Assembly: GCF_001686925.1 (NCBI RefSeq)
Contig: NZ_LVEN01000012.1
Coordinates: forward strand, 186,001 to 250,000
From: Flavobacterium piscis
GTDB lineage: Bacteria > Bacteroidota > Bacteroidia > Flavobacteriales > Flavobacteriaceae
Reading direction: 5' to 3'
Length of the DNA: 64,000 nucleotides
A program made the translations under genes and the position numbers. The notes under the pieces are model-generated. The model made no database searches. It worked only from the letters and a program-made list of their open reading frames with translations, and was not told the DNA's origin. Positions 37,659 through 46,583 of the stretch are shown one piece after another (position 1 is the first letter of the stretch; each line of letters starts with the position of its first letter).

Positions 37659-38399
37659 TTAATTTTCCATGGAATTTAAAATTTCGGCAATATGAATGGT
37701 TTTAATAGTGCTTTTTCGTCTTTTTAGAATTCCTTCTAAATGCATTAAACAAGATATGTCGCCTCCGGTAATATATTCAACGCCTTGATTTTCATGATCT
37801 TTTATCCGGTCTTGTCCCATTTTTACGGAAACAGCCTCTTCAGTAACACAAAAAGTTCCTCCAAATCCGCAACATTCATCTTTTCGAGATAAAGAAACCA
37901 AATCTAATCCCTTTATATTATGTAGTAATTGTTCCGGTTTAGAGAAAAATGGCGCATTAAGTTCGGTCATCTGCGAAAGCTTTAATCCGCGTTGACCGTG
38001 ACAGCTTACATGCATTCCTACTCTATACGGAAAATTTCCATCTATAGAATCCACCTTCAGAATATCGGTAATAAACTCAGTTAATTCAAAAACTTTCTTT
38101 CGCATTGCTGTCGCAACTTCTTCTTGTTTTTCGTCATGCAAATGGTCTTTTACATGTAAAACACAACTTCCTGACGGACAAACGATATAATCGAATCCGG
38201 CAAAATTAGCGATAAAGTTGGCATCGCAGCGTTTGGTTAAATATTGGTATCCGCTATTGGCCATAGGCTGTCCGCAGCAGGTTTGTCCCATCGGAAAATG
38301 AACTTCACAACCTAATTTCTGCAAAAGCTCATAAGTTGCAATCGCTACTTTTGGGTAAAACTGGTCAACGTAACACGGTATAAAAAGTCCAACTTTCAT
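37659..38399 (-). CDS. lutA: Lactate utilisation protein A, CCG-domain (Fe-S) oxidoreductase
   Basis: 246 residues. Two CCG domains: GQTCCGQPMANSG at ~38-50 and DECCGFGGTFCV at ~180-192, the cysteine-rich motifs that bind Fe-S/heterodisulfide-reductase-type clusters. First gene of lutABC. A distinct upstream promoter was not located in the repeat-containing gap before it. Confidence 0.92.
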   Translation of the reverse strand: MKVGLFIPCYVDQFYPKVAIATYELLQKLGCEVHFPMGQTCCGQPMANSGYQYLTKRCDANFIANFAGFDYIVCPSGSCVLHVKDHLHDEKQEEVATAMRKKVFELTEFITDILKVDSIDGNFPYRVGMHVSCHGQRGLKLSQMTELNAPFFSKPEQLLHNIKGLDLVSLSRKDECCGFGGTFCVTEEAVSVKMGQDRIKDHENQGVEYITGGDISCLMHLEGILKRRKSTIKTIHIAEILNSMEN

Positions 38400-38534
38400 A
38401 TTCTTGGTATTTTAAAACACATAATAACTATGTGTTAAATATTTTCTCTCGCAGATTTGGCAGATTCTGCAGATTTATTTTTATCTTTTAATCTTTGGCT
38501 ACTATTTTATTTCAGGCAGATCTAATTTCATTTT

Positions 38535-38636
38535 TGTCGTCCTGACGAAGGAAAGATCTCCACAAGTTGCTCTACAAAGATTGGCAATTTTGTTTGCCGA
38601 GCTACTTGTGGAGATTCCTCGTTCCTCGGAATGACA
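38535..38636. repeat. Dispersed palindromic element, GTCAT...ATGAC family, copy 3
   Basis: Starts TTGTCGTCCTGACGAAGG and ends CTCGGAATGACA. Inner arms AGATCTCCACAAG and CTTGTGGAGAT pair. It fills most of the 344-bp gap between the rhamnulokinase stop and lutA; nothing else is seen there apart from AT-rich sequence. Confidence 0.8.
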
Positions 38637-38743
38637 AAACTAAACTTAATAACAAAAAAACTTTTAAATCTTTTAATCTATAAACTATTATTTTTCACAG
38701 ATCGAGCAGATTTTTAATTTTTAATTCTAAATTTTTAATTCAA

Positions 38744-40105
38744 TCAATGCTTATAAAACTTCAAATCAATCAAATCATTCTGGATCGGTTTCGGATTCCA
38801 GTTTTGATGAATCGCTAATGCGGCACCCAAAGCACTTGCCTGCGCCATCGAAGCCGCAAAAACTTCGATATCCGGATAAGCTTCGGCCAGTAAATTCATA
38901 AAAATTGAATTTTTACTAAATCCTCCATCCACAAAAATCTTTTTTACAGGACTATTATGAATGACCAAATTAGTCGAAAAAAACTGTTGTTCAACGAGAT
39001 CGAGCATCAATTGATGATACGCGACTTCGTAAGTCTTAAAATTACTCAAATCTCTTTTTTGAAACGGACATTCTTTTAGAATATCAAAATCATATTTCTT
39101 TGGATAAATAATCTGAAAATTCAGCGCTCGCAAATTCGATACTATTTTTTTATCAAAATAAACCTCTTTATACGTATCCAAAGGAACTTTAAAATGTGCT
39201 GCTAATCTTTTGGTTTGCACTTCATGTTCATTGCCTGAAAACAGACGTGCTGCTTTTACAGGCTTTTCTGTGTATTGCATGTAACACAAACAATCGTGCT
39301 GCAGTTCATCAAAAGTCAATTGTTTATTATTGAAAGGATTCAGGGAAATACTCCAGGTTCCGGTCGACAATAAAACAAAAGGTTCTGTAAAATTGATAGT
39401 ATATGGAATAATAGCCGATGAACTGTCATGTAAACCAACTCCAATTGACAATCCGTCTTTTTGTTTTATAATGTCTTTTCCGTAATGAAGCGGTGGAATT
39501 TTATCTGAAATATCTTCATTTTTAAGCCATTTATGATACTTCATCTTTTTAAAATTCCAAAGATTGGTATGGCATCCAATACTTGTAATGTCAGAATAAG
39601 CTTCATTCGTTAAAAGAAAACTCAAATACTGCGGTAAATGCAAACAGTATTTTACCTGATCGAATAATTCCGGTTTTTCTTCTTTGAGCCTGTAAATCTG
39701 CATTCCGGAATTCAGACTTCCCAATACGGGCGAAGCTGTTTTTACTGCAAAAGTTTCTTTTCCTTTGTATTTATTATAAAAGTCATTTTTTAACTCCTCC
39801 GGATACTCTTTTAAGTAGTTATAAAGAGGAGTTAAAACTTTTCCTTTTTCATCAATGTACACAAAACTAGCACCGTAAGTACTAAAATTGATGGCCTTTA
39901 ACACGTAATCCGTTAGGTTTTTAATTTCTGCCAATCGATCGAATATCCAGTTTTTAAGTACTTCGATATCTTCGCAGGGAAAACCATCTTCATCTACAGT
40001 TTCCTCAAGATTTACTGATTTTTCCCAGACAATTTTATAATTTTCATCAAATAAAAATACTTTCTTGTTTGTTTTACCAATGTCAAAAATTGCAACTACA
40101 TTCAT
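38744..40105 (-). CDS. FGGY-family carbohydrate kinase, probable L-rhamnulokinase
   Basis: 453 residues. N-terminal phosphate loop FDIGKTNKKVFLFD, central LLSTGTWSISLNPF and C-terminal FVDGGFSKNSIFMNLLA are the ATP- and sugar-binding segments of FGGY kinases. Predicted to phosphorylate L-rhamnulose at C1. Family members also act on L-fuculose or xylulose; the choice rests on the flanking isomerase, aldolase and transporter genes. It follows rhaI after a 105-bp gap filled with facing heptamer arrays. Confidence 0.85.
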   Translation of the reverse strand: MNVVAIFDIGKTNKKVFLFDENYKIVWEKSVNLEETVDEDGFPCEDIEVLKNWIFDRLAEIKNLTDYVLKAINFSTYGASFVYIDEKGKVLTPLYNYLKEYPEELKNDFYNKYKGKETFAVKTASPVLGSLNSGMQIYRLKEEKPELFDQVKYCLHLPQYLSFLLTNEAYSDITSIGCHTNLWNFKKMKYHKWLKNEDISDKIPPLHYGKDIIKQKDGLSIGVGLHDSSSAIIPYTINFTEPFVLLSTGTWSISLNPFNNKQLTFDELQHDCLCYMQYTEKPVKAARLFSGNEHEVQTKRLAAHFKVPLDTYKEVYFDKKIVSNLRALNFQIIYPKKYDFDILKECPFQKRDLSNFKTYEVAYHQLMLDLVEQQFFSTNLVIHNSPVKKIFVDGGFSKNSIFMNLLAEAYPDIEVFAASMAQASALGAALAIHQNWNPKPIQNDLIDLKFYKH

Positions 40106-40110
40106 TTAAT

Positions 40111-40216
40111 TATAAGTTTTGAGTTTTGAATTATGAGTTATGAGTTAGTTTTTTGTTTTATAAAAAACTGCAATAGAGTATTACTATAACTCAAAACTCA
40201 TAATTCATAATTACAA
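40111..40216. repeat. Facing heptamer arrays between rhaI and the kinase gene
   Basis: Five forward heptads of TWTGAGT type (40111-40145: TATAAGT, TTTGAGT, TTTGAAT, TATGAGT, TATGAGT) face four inverse heptads of ACTCAWA type (40189-40216: ACTCAAA, ACTCATA, ATTCATA, ATTACAA) across a ~43-base centre. The right array runs into the rhaI stop codon (40211-40213). It can form a long imperfect stem-loop. Confidence 0.8.
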
Positions 40217-41485
40217 TCCTGTTGCCAATGTTTTTAATCCTCTTTCTCCAATTAGATTTTTTCTAACAGAAAGGCTTCTGTACAATTCGACCGGATTTAA
40301 TGCAGCGCCTGAACGTAAACGAGCTTCGGCAACCAATGCACGAACATCTGTACGGAAAGCGTCCTGAAGGATTTCCTGTGCTTTTACAACATCATTTTCT
40401 TCCTGTGCTTTTTCTAATGCTTTTCTGTCTACCAAAAGTGCTTGTGCATAAGCAATCATAATGGCTTCTACCGATTGTAATAAATCTTCTAAAGGATCTT
40501 TTATGTTGTGAGAAGCATCGATCATCCAACCTAAATCTTTGGCGTGATTCATGCCGCGAGCGTCCATTCCTTCTACTAATTCATTAAAAATCAAGAATAA
40601 TTGATATGGTTTTAAAGCTCCGGCCGTTAAATCGTCGTCTCCGTATTTTGAATCGTTAAAGTGGAAACCTCCCAGTTTTTCTTCCATCAATAATAAAGAA
40701 ACGATTTGCTCGATATTGGCATTTGGTAAATGATGTCCTAAATCGACCAAAGTTTGTGCTTTGTCTCCTAATTTTTTTACATACGAATACGATTGTCCCC
40801 AATCTGCTACTGTTGTCGAATAAAAATTAGGTTCTGCACATTTGTATTCTAAAAATAATTTCCAGTTTGAAGGTAATGCATCGTAGATTTCTTCTAAACT
40901 TTCTAATGTATTTTGGTAGGCTTTTCTAAAGTTTAATTGTCCAGGAAAAGAAGATCCGTCTGCTAACCAAATCGTTAGTGATTCTGATCCTAATTCGATT
41001 CCGTGTTGGATAACTTCTATATTATGAGCAATTGCTTGTTTGCGAACTGCTTTGTTTACGTTTTGTAATGATCCAAATTTATACGAATTGTCCTGACCTG
41101 CCTGATCCTGAAAGGTATTCGAATTCATAGCATCAAATCTTAAATGGTGCTGTGCAGCAAGACTTTTTATCGCTTTATAATCCTGTGGAATATCCCACGG
41201 AATATGCAAAGAAATCGCTCCTGAAGCATTGTTTAAAGCATGAAGCAAACCAACATCTTCGATTTTTTCTTCGATAGAACGTGGTTCTCCGCCTCCTGCA
41301 AAACGACCAAAACGTGTTCCTCCTGTTCCTAAAGCCCAGGATGGAATCGCGATTTGAAAATCGATCAATTTTTGAATAATAGATTCTGTATCACCAATTT
41401 CTGATACTGTAAAGGCAAATTTATTTTGATGTTTTTTTAATAAATCGTCGTTGTGAGATGCGATATTGTTTGATCCGATTAACAT
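40211..41485 (-). CDS. rhaI: L-rhamnose isomerase, RhaI type
   Basis: 424 residues, TIM-barrel sugar isomerase of the RhaI group rather than the E. coli RhaA type. Seen: WALGTGGTRFGRF near residue 55, AISLHIPWD, a metal-site cluster (FLEYKCAEP, DLGHHLPN, GFHFNDSKYGDDDLT). Converts L-rhamnose to L-rhamnulose. It stands between the aldolase/dehydrogenase and kinase genes, which fits that step. Confidence 0.93.
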   Translation of the reverse strand: MLIGSNNIASHNDDLLKKHQNKFAFTVSEIGDTESIIQKLIDFQIAIPSWALGTGGTRFGRFAGGGEPRSIEEKIEDVGLLHALNNASGAISLHIPWDIPQDYKAIKSLAAQHHLRFDAMNSNTFQDQAGQDNSYKFGSLQNVNKAVRKQAIAHNIEVIQHGIELGSESLTIWLADGSSFPGQLNFRKAYQNTLESLEEIYDALPSNWKLFLEYKCAEPNFYSTTVADWGQSYSYVKKLGDKAQTLVDLGHHLPNANIEQIVSLLLMEEKLGGFHFNDSKYGDDDLTAGALKPYQLFLIFNELVEGMDARGMNHAKDLGWMIDASHNIKDPLEDLLQSVEAIMIAYAQALLVDRKALEKAQEENDVVKAQEILQDAFRTDVRALVAEARLRSGAALNPVELYRSLSVRKNLIGERGLKTLATGL

Positions 41486-41592
41486 ATTATTTTATCTTTT
41501 AATAGAGATTACAATATATAAATTAAATAAATTGAACTCTGGTTTAACTTTACTCTTGTATGCTATTTGCTCATTTTTGCAGGCAGTTATGT

Positions 41593-41633
41593 CTAAAAAA
41601 ATCTAACGTCCGAATGCTATCGAACGTTAGATC
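41593..41633 (-). terminator. Intrinsic terminator behind the aldolase/dehydrogenase gene
   Basis: On the minus strand ATCTAACGT ... ACGTTAGAT (9-bp stem) is followed by seven T. It sits between the aldolase/dehydrogenase stop (41680) and rhaI, so it divides or attenuates the rhamnose cluster. Confidence 0.85.
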
Positions 41634-41679
41634 ACAAAAAACCACTTTTGCTTTAAACAAACTTAAAAACTTAAACAAT

Positions 41680-43821
41680 CTATCTGTAAAAGCCCATTGA
41701 TACTCCGCCGTCTACATTCAGCGCGTTTCCTGTTGATTTGTCCAGTAAACCGCCAACGAATGCGAAACAAGCGTTTGCAATATCATCCGGCAATATAATT
41801 TCATTTAGTAACGTACGTTTTGCATAATACGCCGGTAACTCGGCAACCGTTATACCGTATGCTTTTGCACGGCCTTCTGCCCAACCGCCAGACCAAATAT
41901 TAGAGTCTGAGATTACTGCATCAGGATTTACGGTGTTCACACGAATTTTATCGGCACCTAATTCAGCTGCCATCAAACGGGTTAAATGCGCCTGAGCTGC
42001 TTTGGCCGAACCATAACCCGGATTATTTGGACCCGCAACAACTGCATTTTTAGATACAATGTTTACGATATCTCCGCCAAATCCTTGTTTGCGCATGACT
42101 TCGATTCCGGCTTTCGAAACAATAAATTGTCCTTTTACCAAAATGTCATACAATCTGTCCCACTCTTCAAGGGTGTGTTCTGCAATAGATTTAGAAATAC
42201 TAATTCCGGCATTGTTCACTATAATATCTGCGCCTCCAAAAGCTAATGAAGCTTCGTCTAATGCTTTTTCTGTACTTTTTTCATCGGTTACATTTAGTAA
42301 TGTACTTGCTACGGCATCTTTACCAAATAACTTGATAAACTCAGCTGTAGCTTGTTCTAAACGTTCTTCGTTGATATCGTTGATGACCACACAAGCACCT
42401 TCCTGTGCAAACTTTTTGGCAATTGCCTTACCAATTCCGCCGGCAGAACCTGTAATTACAGCTACTCTTCCTGAAAGTGCTTTTGGTTTTGGCATACGCT
42501 GCAGTTTTGCTTCTTCAAGCAACCAATATTCAATATCAAAAGCTTCCTGATGTGGCAGCGAAGTATATTCTGAAACTGCTTCGGCACCTTTCATTACATT
42601 TACTGCATTGATATAATATTCTGATGCCAAACGTGCCATTGTTTTGTCTTTGGCAAACGTAAACATACCTACGCCAGGATATAAAATCACGACCGGATTT
42701 GGGTCACGCATTGCAGGCGAATTCGACTTTTTACAAGCATTGTAATAGTCCTTGTACATAGAGCGATACGCTTCAAAAGCAGGTGTTAATTTTGCTTTGA
42801 TAGCCTCAACATCTGATAAATCTTCGTTTGGTTCCAATGTTAAAACCAAAGGACTGATTTTGGTACGTAAAAAGTGATCCGGACAAGAAGTTCCAAGTGG
42901 AGCCAATTTTGCTAAATCATTAGAATTAATGAATTCCAAAACTCTTGCATCATCTGTATAATGTCCAATCATTTGACGCTCTGACGAACAGAAACCTCTA
43001 AGAATTGGTGCTACTTTTGCTGCTTTCAATTTACGATCAGTCTCAGGAAGACTGTCTATTTTTTTACCTCCAAAAACAGCACGTTTTTTTCCGTAGTTAC
43101 TTTCTAAATATTCAGCACATTTCTCGATTACTTCGAGTGTGTTTACATAACTTTCGTAAGCAGTATCTCCCCAGGTAAACAAACCGTGAGAACCTAACAT
43201 GATACCGCGTAATTTTTTCCCTTTTTTCTCAGCTTCTTCCAAACAGCTTCTTAACTGAAGCCCCAAGTCAAAACCAGGACGCTGCCATCCTACCCAGCCA
43301 ATTTCGCCGTCGAATAATTCCTCGGTAATTTTAGCTCCGTCTTTGGCAGCAGCGATTGCAATTGCCGCATCAGGATGTAAGTGATCGATATGTTTGAAAG
43401 GTAAAAAACCATGCAAAGGCGTATCTATAGAAGGCGCTTTTGAAGCCAAATCGAAAATACAGTGATTGAATAATTCGACCATTTCGTCTTCAAACTCAAT
43501 TCCTCTGTACACATTTTCAAGATTGCGAAGACGATCCAGATAAAGTGCCGCACAACCGGATTTTGTAAGTGTACCAATATCTCCACCAGAACCTTTAATC
43601 CACATTACTTCAGAGGTTTCTCCGGTTAACGGATCTTTATCGGTAATTTTTACCGAAGTATTTCCACCGCCATAGTTTGTCAATCTTAAATCGGCTCCTA
43701 ATAAATTAGATCGATAAATGAAAAGCGCTACTTCATCTCCTGCCAATGCTGCTGCCTTAGCGTCATCCCAAAGATAGCTTACATGCTTAAAAGTCATATT
43801 GTTTATATTTATATTCGACAT
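41680..43821 (-). CDS. Bifunctional L-rhamnulose-1-phosphate aldolase / L-lactaldehyde dehydrogenase
   Basis: 713 residues, a fusion. N-terminal class II aldolase/adducin-like domain (~20-430) with HLHPDAAIAIA and GSHGLFTWG supplying the zinc-binding histidines. C-terminal short-chain dehydrogenase (~450-713) with TGSAGGIGKA near 460, NNAG, and the YGSAK active site near 605. The first half splits rhamnulose-1-phosphate to DHAP and L-lactaldehyde; the second oxidises lactaldehyde to L-lactate with NAD. This fused form (called RhaEW or RhaD-aldDH in other bacteria) links directly to the lutABC genes downstream. Confidence 0.93.
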   Translation of the reverse strand: MSNININNMTFKHVSYLWDDAKAAALAGDEVALFIYRSNLLGADLRLTNYGGGNTSVKITDKDPLTGETSEVMWIKGSGGDIGTLTKSGCAALYLDRLRNLENVYRGIEFEDEMVELFNHCIFDLASKAPSIDTPLHGFLPFKHIDHLHPDAAIAIAAAKDGAKITEELFDGEIGWVGWQRPGFDLGLQLRSCLEEAEKKGKKLRGIMLGSHGLFTWGDTAYESYVNTLEVIEKCAEYLESNYGKKRAVFGGKKIDSLPETDRKLKAAKVAPILRGFCSSERQMIGHYTDDARVLEFINSNDLAKLAPLGTSCPDHFLRTKISPLVLTLEPNEDLSDVEAIKAKLTPAFEAYRSMYKDYYNACKKSNSPAMRDPNPVVILYPGVGMFTFAKDKTMARLASEYYINAVNVMKGAEAVSEYTSLPHQEAFDIEYWLLEEAKLQRMPKPKALSGRVAVITGSAGGIGKAIAKKFAQEGACVVINDINEERLEQATAEFIKLFGKDAVASTLLNVTDEKSTEKALDEASLAFGGADIIVNNAGISISKSIAEHTLEEWDRLYDILVKGQFIVSKAGIEVMRKQGFGGDIVNIVSKNAVVAGPNNPGYGSAKAAQAHLTRLMAAELGADKIRVNTVNPDAVISDSNIWSGGWAEGRAKAYGITVAELPAYYAKRTLLNEIILPDDIANACFAFVGGLLDKSTGNALNVDGGVSMGFYR

Positions 43822-43845
43822 TGTTGTTATGTTATGTTTGTATGT

Positions 43846-44895
43846 TTATAATGAATTTCCAATTCCAACCAATACAATTGAAAGCATGATCAGTGCAATT
43901 CCCCAACCAAAAGTTCTAAGGGTTCTCTGAGAAACTCCCGACCATTCTTTAAGATAAAATCCCCAGAAATTTGCGGTCAGGATAATGGTTGCCATATGCA
44001 AAATCCACGAACTTGCCCCGTTTCCTAATTTGCTTTCTCCCATTCCGTAAAAGAAAAATTGTAAAAACCACATCGTTCCTGCAATACCTGAAAAAAGTAC
44101 GTTTCTGGCAATTGGCGTTTTGGTATTGGTATAATCTGAAAAGGTTTTATTTTTAAAGTTAAGGTACATGCACCAAATGAAATTGGTGGTAAGACCTCCC
44201 CACATCAAAACGATATACGTCACGTTGTTTTGAAATAATGGGTTACATCCATAATTTACTGCGGTTTCTGCCATTGGTTTTCCGGCTTCGATTCCGTAAT
44301 TAAAAAACGAACTCAGAATTCCCGAAATAACGGCGATAATCAAACCTTTTACTAAACTAAACTCCTTGTCTTTGTCCTCGTGTCCTGTTGCAAAATCTTT
44401 TTCTTTTAAGATTCCTGCTTTTCCCGAAATGGCAATACCTATAAGGCATACTAAAACTCCTGCCAGAACAAGACGTCCGCCCGGATTTGAAAGCATATCG
44501 GTAAACGAAATTTTACCTTCTGTTGGATATAAATCGTAATAAACTGAAGGAACCAAGGCACCAAAAGCAGAACAAAACCCAAGAATAATCGAGTTTCCTA
44601 AAGACATTCCTAAATAACGAACTCCCAATCCGTAGGTTAATCCTCCCACTCCCCAAATTAATCCCATCAAAAAGGTGAACGCTTTTATGGTTGGCGATGC
44701 TGTTATAATAATGTCAACAAAATTTGGAATCGTTAAATACGCTGCAATGGGCGGTACTATAAGCCAGGAGAAAAATCCTCCCACGATCCAGTAGCTTTCC
44801 CAAGCCCAATCTTTTACTTTTTTGAATGGCATATAAAAACTACCCGAAGAAAATCCTCCGATAGAATGAAAAATGATTCCTAATAATGATTCCAT
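43846..44895 (-). CDS. rhaT: L-rhamnose/H+ symporter
   Basis: 349 residues with about ten hydrophobic helices, matching the length and pattern of RhaT of the drug/metabolite transporter superfamily (GGFSSGSFYMPFKKVKDWAWE near the N-terminus; WGVGGLTYGLGVRYLGMSLG; MWFLQFFFYGMG). First gene of the rhamnose catabolic cluster, 24 bases before the aldolase/dehydrogenase and divergent from the GntR regulator. It brings free L-rhamnose across the inner membrane. Confidence 0.94.
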   Translation of the reverse strand: MESLLGIIFHSIGGFSSGSFYMPFKKVKDWAWESYWIVGGFFSWLIVPPIAAYLTIPNFVDIIITASPTIKAFTFLMGLIWGVGGLTYGLGVRYLGMSLGNSIILGFCSAFGALVPSVYYDLYPTEGKISFTDMLSNPGGRLVLAGVLVCLIGIAISGKAGILKEKDFATGHEDKDKEFSLVKGLIIAVISGILSSFFNYGIEAGKPMAETAVNYGCNPLFQNNVTYIVLMWGGLTTNFIWCMYLNFKNKTFSDYTNTKTPIARNVLFSGIAGTMWFLQFFFYGMGESKLGNGASSWILHMATIILTANFWGFYLKEWSGVSQRTLRTFGWGIALIMLSIVLVGIGNSL

Positions 44896-45283
44896 TAATA
44901 ATTTTGTTTTTGGTTAATTTGATAGTTAAATTGGTTTTGTAAAATAATAGAATGTAAAAAAGAAAACTGTCCTGTACTATCCTTTATAGTTTTGTTATTT
45001 ATGTTAAAACTGAAGATTATTACAAACAACTGCCCGATATTATTGGAAATATAAATTTAAAATTTCTATTTTAGCAATCGATTTCGTAATTATTATATCC
45101 TCAATTTGCCTTAAACAAACAAATCAGCAAAAACATACAACAACCCTTATTTAATTTGAAAGCTTTTGTGAGAAAAGTACCGGACTGAATTATTTTACCT
45201 TTTGGACTAAATTTTTTTTCACGCCAATTATAACTCAAAATTAAATCGTAACTTATTGCTGCATAATTTACAAGACTTACAAA
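44896..45283. other. Divergent control region between rhaT and the GntR gene
   Basis: 388 bp without a gene. It contains the candidate operator at 44969-44982 and must hold both promoters; no exact TAnnTTTG box was found within 150 bases of either start. Confidence 0.7.
44966..44983. promoter_or_regulatory. Candidate operator of the GntR regulator, rhamnose copy
   Basis: Minus-strand reading ATAGTACAGGACAGT matches two sites at 57616-57628 and 57682-57694 (AGTACAGGATACT). The shared core TCCTGTAC and near-palindromic AGTA-N5-TACT layout suit a dimeric GntR protein. Located 74 bases upstream of rhaT. Confidence 0.55.
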
Positions 45284-46324
45284 ATGATTAAATTAATTAA
45301 AATAGATGAAGAGTCAAGGATTCCTAAATACAAGCAAATTGTAGATTCGATCCTGCAAAATATTGCCAACGGAAATTTAAAAATAAATCAAAAAATACCT
45401 TCTATAAATAGCTTTAGCGAAGAGTTTTATATGTCCAGAGATACTGTCGAAAAGGCGTATAACATTCTAAAAGAGCGAAAAATCATTTCTTCGATAAGAG
45501 GAAAAGGATATTACATTACCCGAACAAAACTGGAATCTAAAGTAAATGTGCTATTTGTTTTAAATAAGTTAAGTGCGTACAAAATGAAAACGTACAACTC
45601 TTTTATAAATACTATTGGAGCAAATGCGCATACGGATCTGCATATTTACCATTGTGACGAAACTTTGTTTTTGAACTTACTGGATAAATTTGAAGGTGCT
45701 TATGATTATTATGTTATTACAACACACTTTAAAACAGATGAGTTAAAACACCTGAGTTTTACAGATGAAGTTGCCAAAGCGATCCAGAGAATTCCGGAAG
45801 AAAAACTGGTTTTAATGGATAATATTAAAATTGGAATGGAGGGCGAAATCATTAAAATATATCAGGATTTTGAAAATGATATTTATAACGCTCTGAAAGA
45901 AGGATTGGCCAAAATAGCAAAATACGAAAAACTAATTCTTGTATATCCTGACAAAGCGGTTTATCCGTATCCGCGCCGTATCCTGCACGGATTCAGAAAA
46001 TTTTGTGTAGAGCATGAAATCAATTTTGAAATTCTAAGCGAAGTCTACGACGATATGATCCTTAAAAAAGGGGATTTATTTATTACCATCGAAGAATCGG
46101 ATTTGGTGAATTTAATGAAACAAATTCGAGATGAAAAATTTACTCTTGGTAAGGATATTGGCGTGATTTCGTATAACGATACGCCTTTGAAAGAGTTATT
46201 GGGAATAACGGTGATGTCTACCGATTTTAATGTAATGGGAGAAACTGCTGCCCGAATGATTCTGAATAAAGAAAAAGGACCAGTGAAGGTGCCTTTTAAT
46301 TTTATTGATCGAAATTCTATTTAG
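45284..46324 (+). CDS. GntR-family regulator with periplasmic-binding-protein-like effector domain, probable rhamnose regulator
   Basis: 346 residues. N-terminal winged helix (IPKYKQIVDSILQNI, INQKIPSINSFSEEFYMSRDTVEKAYNIL, SIRGKGYYI) of the GntR class, then a LacI/PBP-like sugar-binding domain (~80-346; DYYVITTHFK, LILVYPD, IGVISYNDTPLKELLGITVMSTDF). Divergent from rhaT, so the expected ligand is L-rhamnose or a pathway intermediate. Repeated palindromes in its own intergenic region and in the pectin cluster are the candidate sites. A terminator follows the stop. Confidence 0.92.
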   Translation: MIKLIKIDEESRIPKYKQIVDSILQNIANGNLKINQKIPSINSFSEEFYMSRDTVEKAYNILKERKIISSIRGKGYYITRTKLESKVNVLFVLNKLSAYKMKTYNSFINTIGANAHTDLHIYHCDETLFLNLLDKFEGAYDYYVITTHFKTDELKHLSFTDEVAKAIQRIPEEKLVLMDNIKIGMEGEIIKIYQDFENDIYNALKEGLAKIAKYEKLILVYPDKAVYPYPRRILHGFRKFCVEHEINFEILSEVYDDMILKKGDLFITIEESDLVNLMKQIRDEKFTLGKDIGVISYNDTPLKELLGITVMSTDFNVMGETAARMILNKEKGPVKVPFNFIDRNSI

Positions 46325-46330
46325 TTTTTT

Positions 46331-46360
46331 TTTGCCACTAAGATGCTAAGTCGCAAAGTT
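46331..46360. repeat. Fragment of the GCCACNAAGNC repeat family
   Basis: TTGCCACTAAGATGCTAAGT then CGCAAAG, a half-element right after the GntR stop codon; its inverted partner is not obvious. Confidence 0.6.
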
Positions 46361-46389
46361 TTTTTATAGATTTAAGATTTTAAAGTAGA

Positions 46390-46420
46390 AAGCTTCAGGG
46401 AAATCTGGGGCTTTTTTTTT
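46390..46420 (+). terminator. Intrinsic terminator of the GntR gene
   Basis: Nine-bp stem AAGCTTCAG/CTGGGGCTT with two G-U pairs and a GGAAAT loop, ending in a long T-run. Confidence 0.85.
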
Positions 46421-46508
46421 TGAAAAAAATCAGGAGAATTTTATTTGATTTAGGGTTTATTAGAATAAAAAAATGCGCAAAGTCTGAGGCGTTTGGGTAG
46501 CTTTTTAT

Positions 46509-46532
46509 GAGGAACTCTTTGGGGAGCGGGTT
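46509..46532 (-). repeat. Degenerate inverted copy of the cassette-flanking repeat (copy D)
   Basis: GAGGAACTCTTTGGGGAGCG resembles the reverse complement of CGCTCTCCGAAGTGTTCC found at 47879. It bounds the 184-residue gene on its downstream side. Confidence 0.5.
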
Positions 46533-46583
46533 AGAATTTCAAAATCTCATATCACTAACTTTGAAACACTACCCCAATTATCC

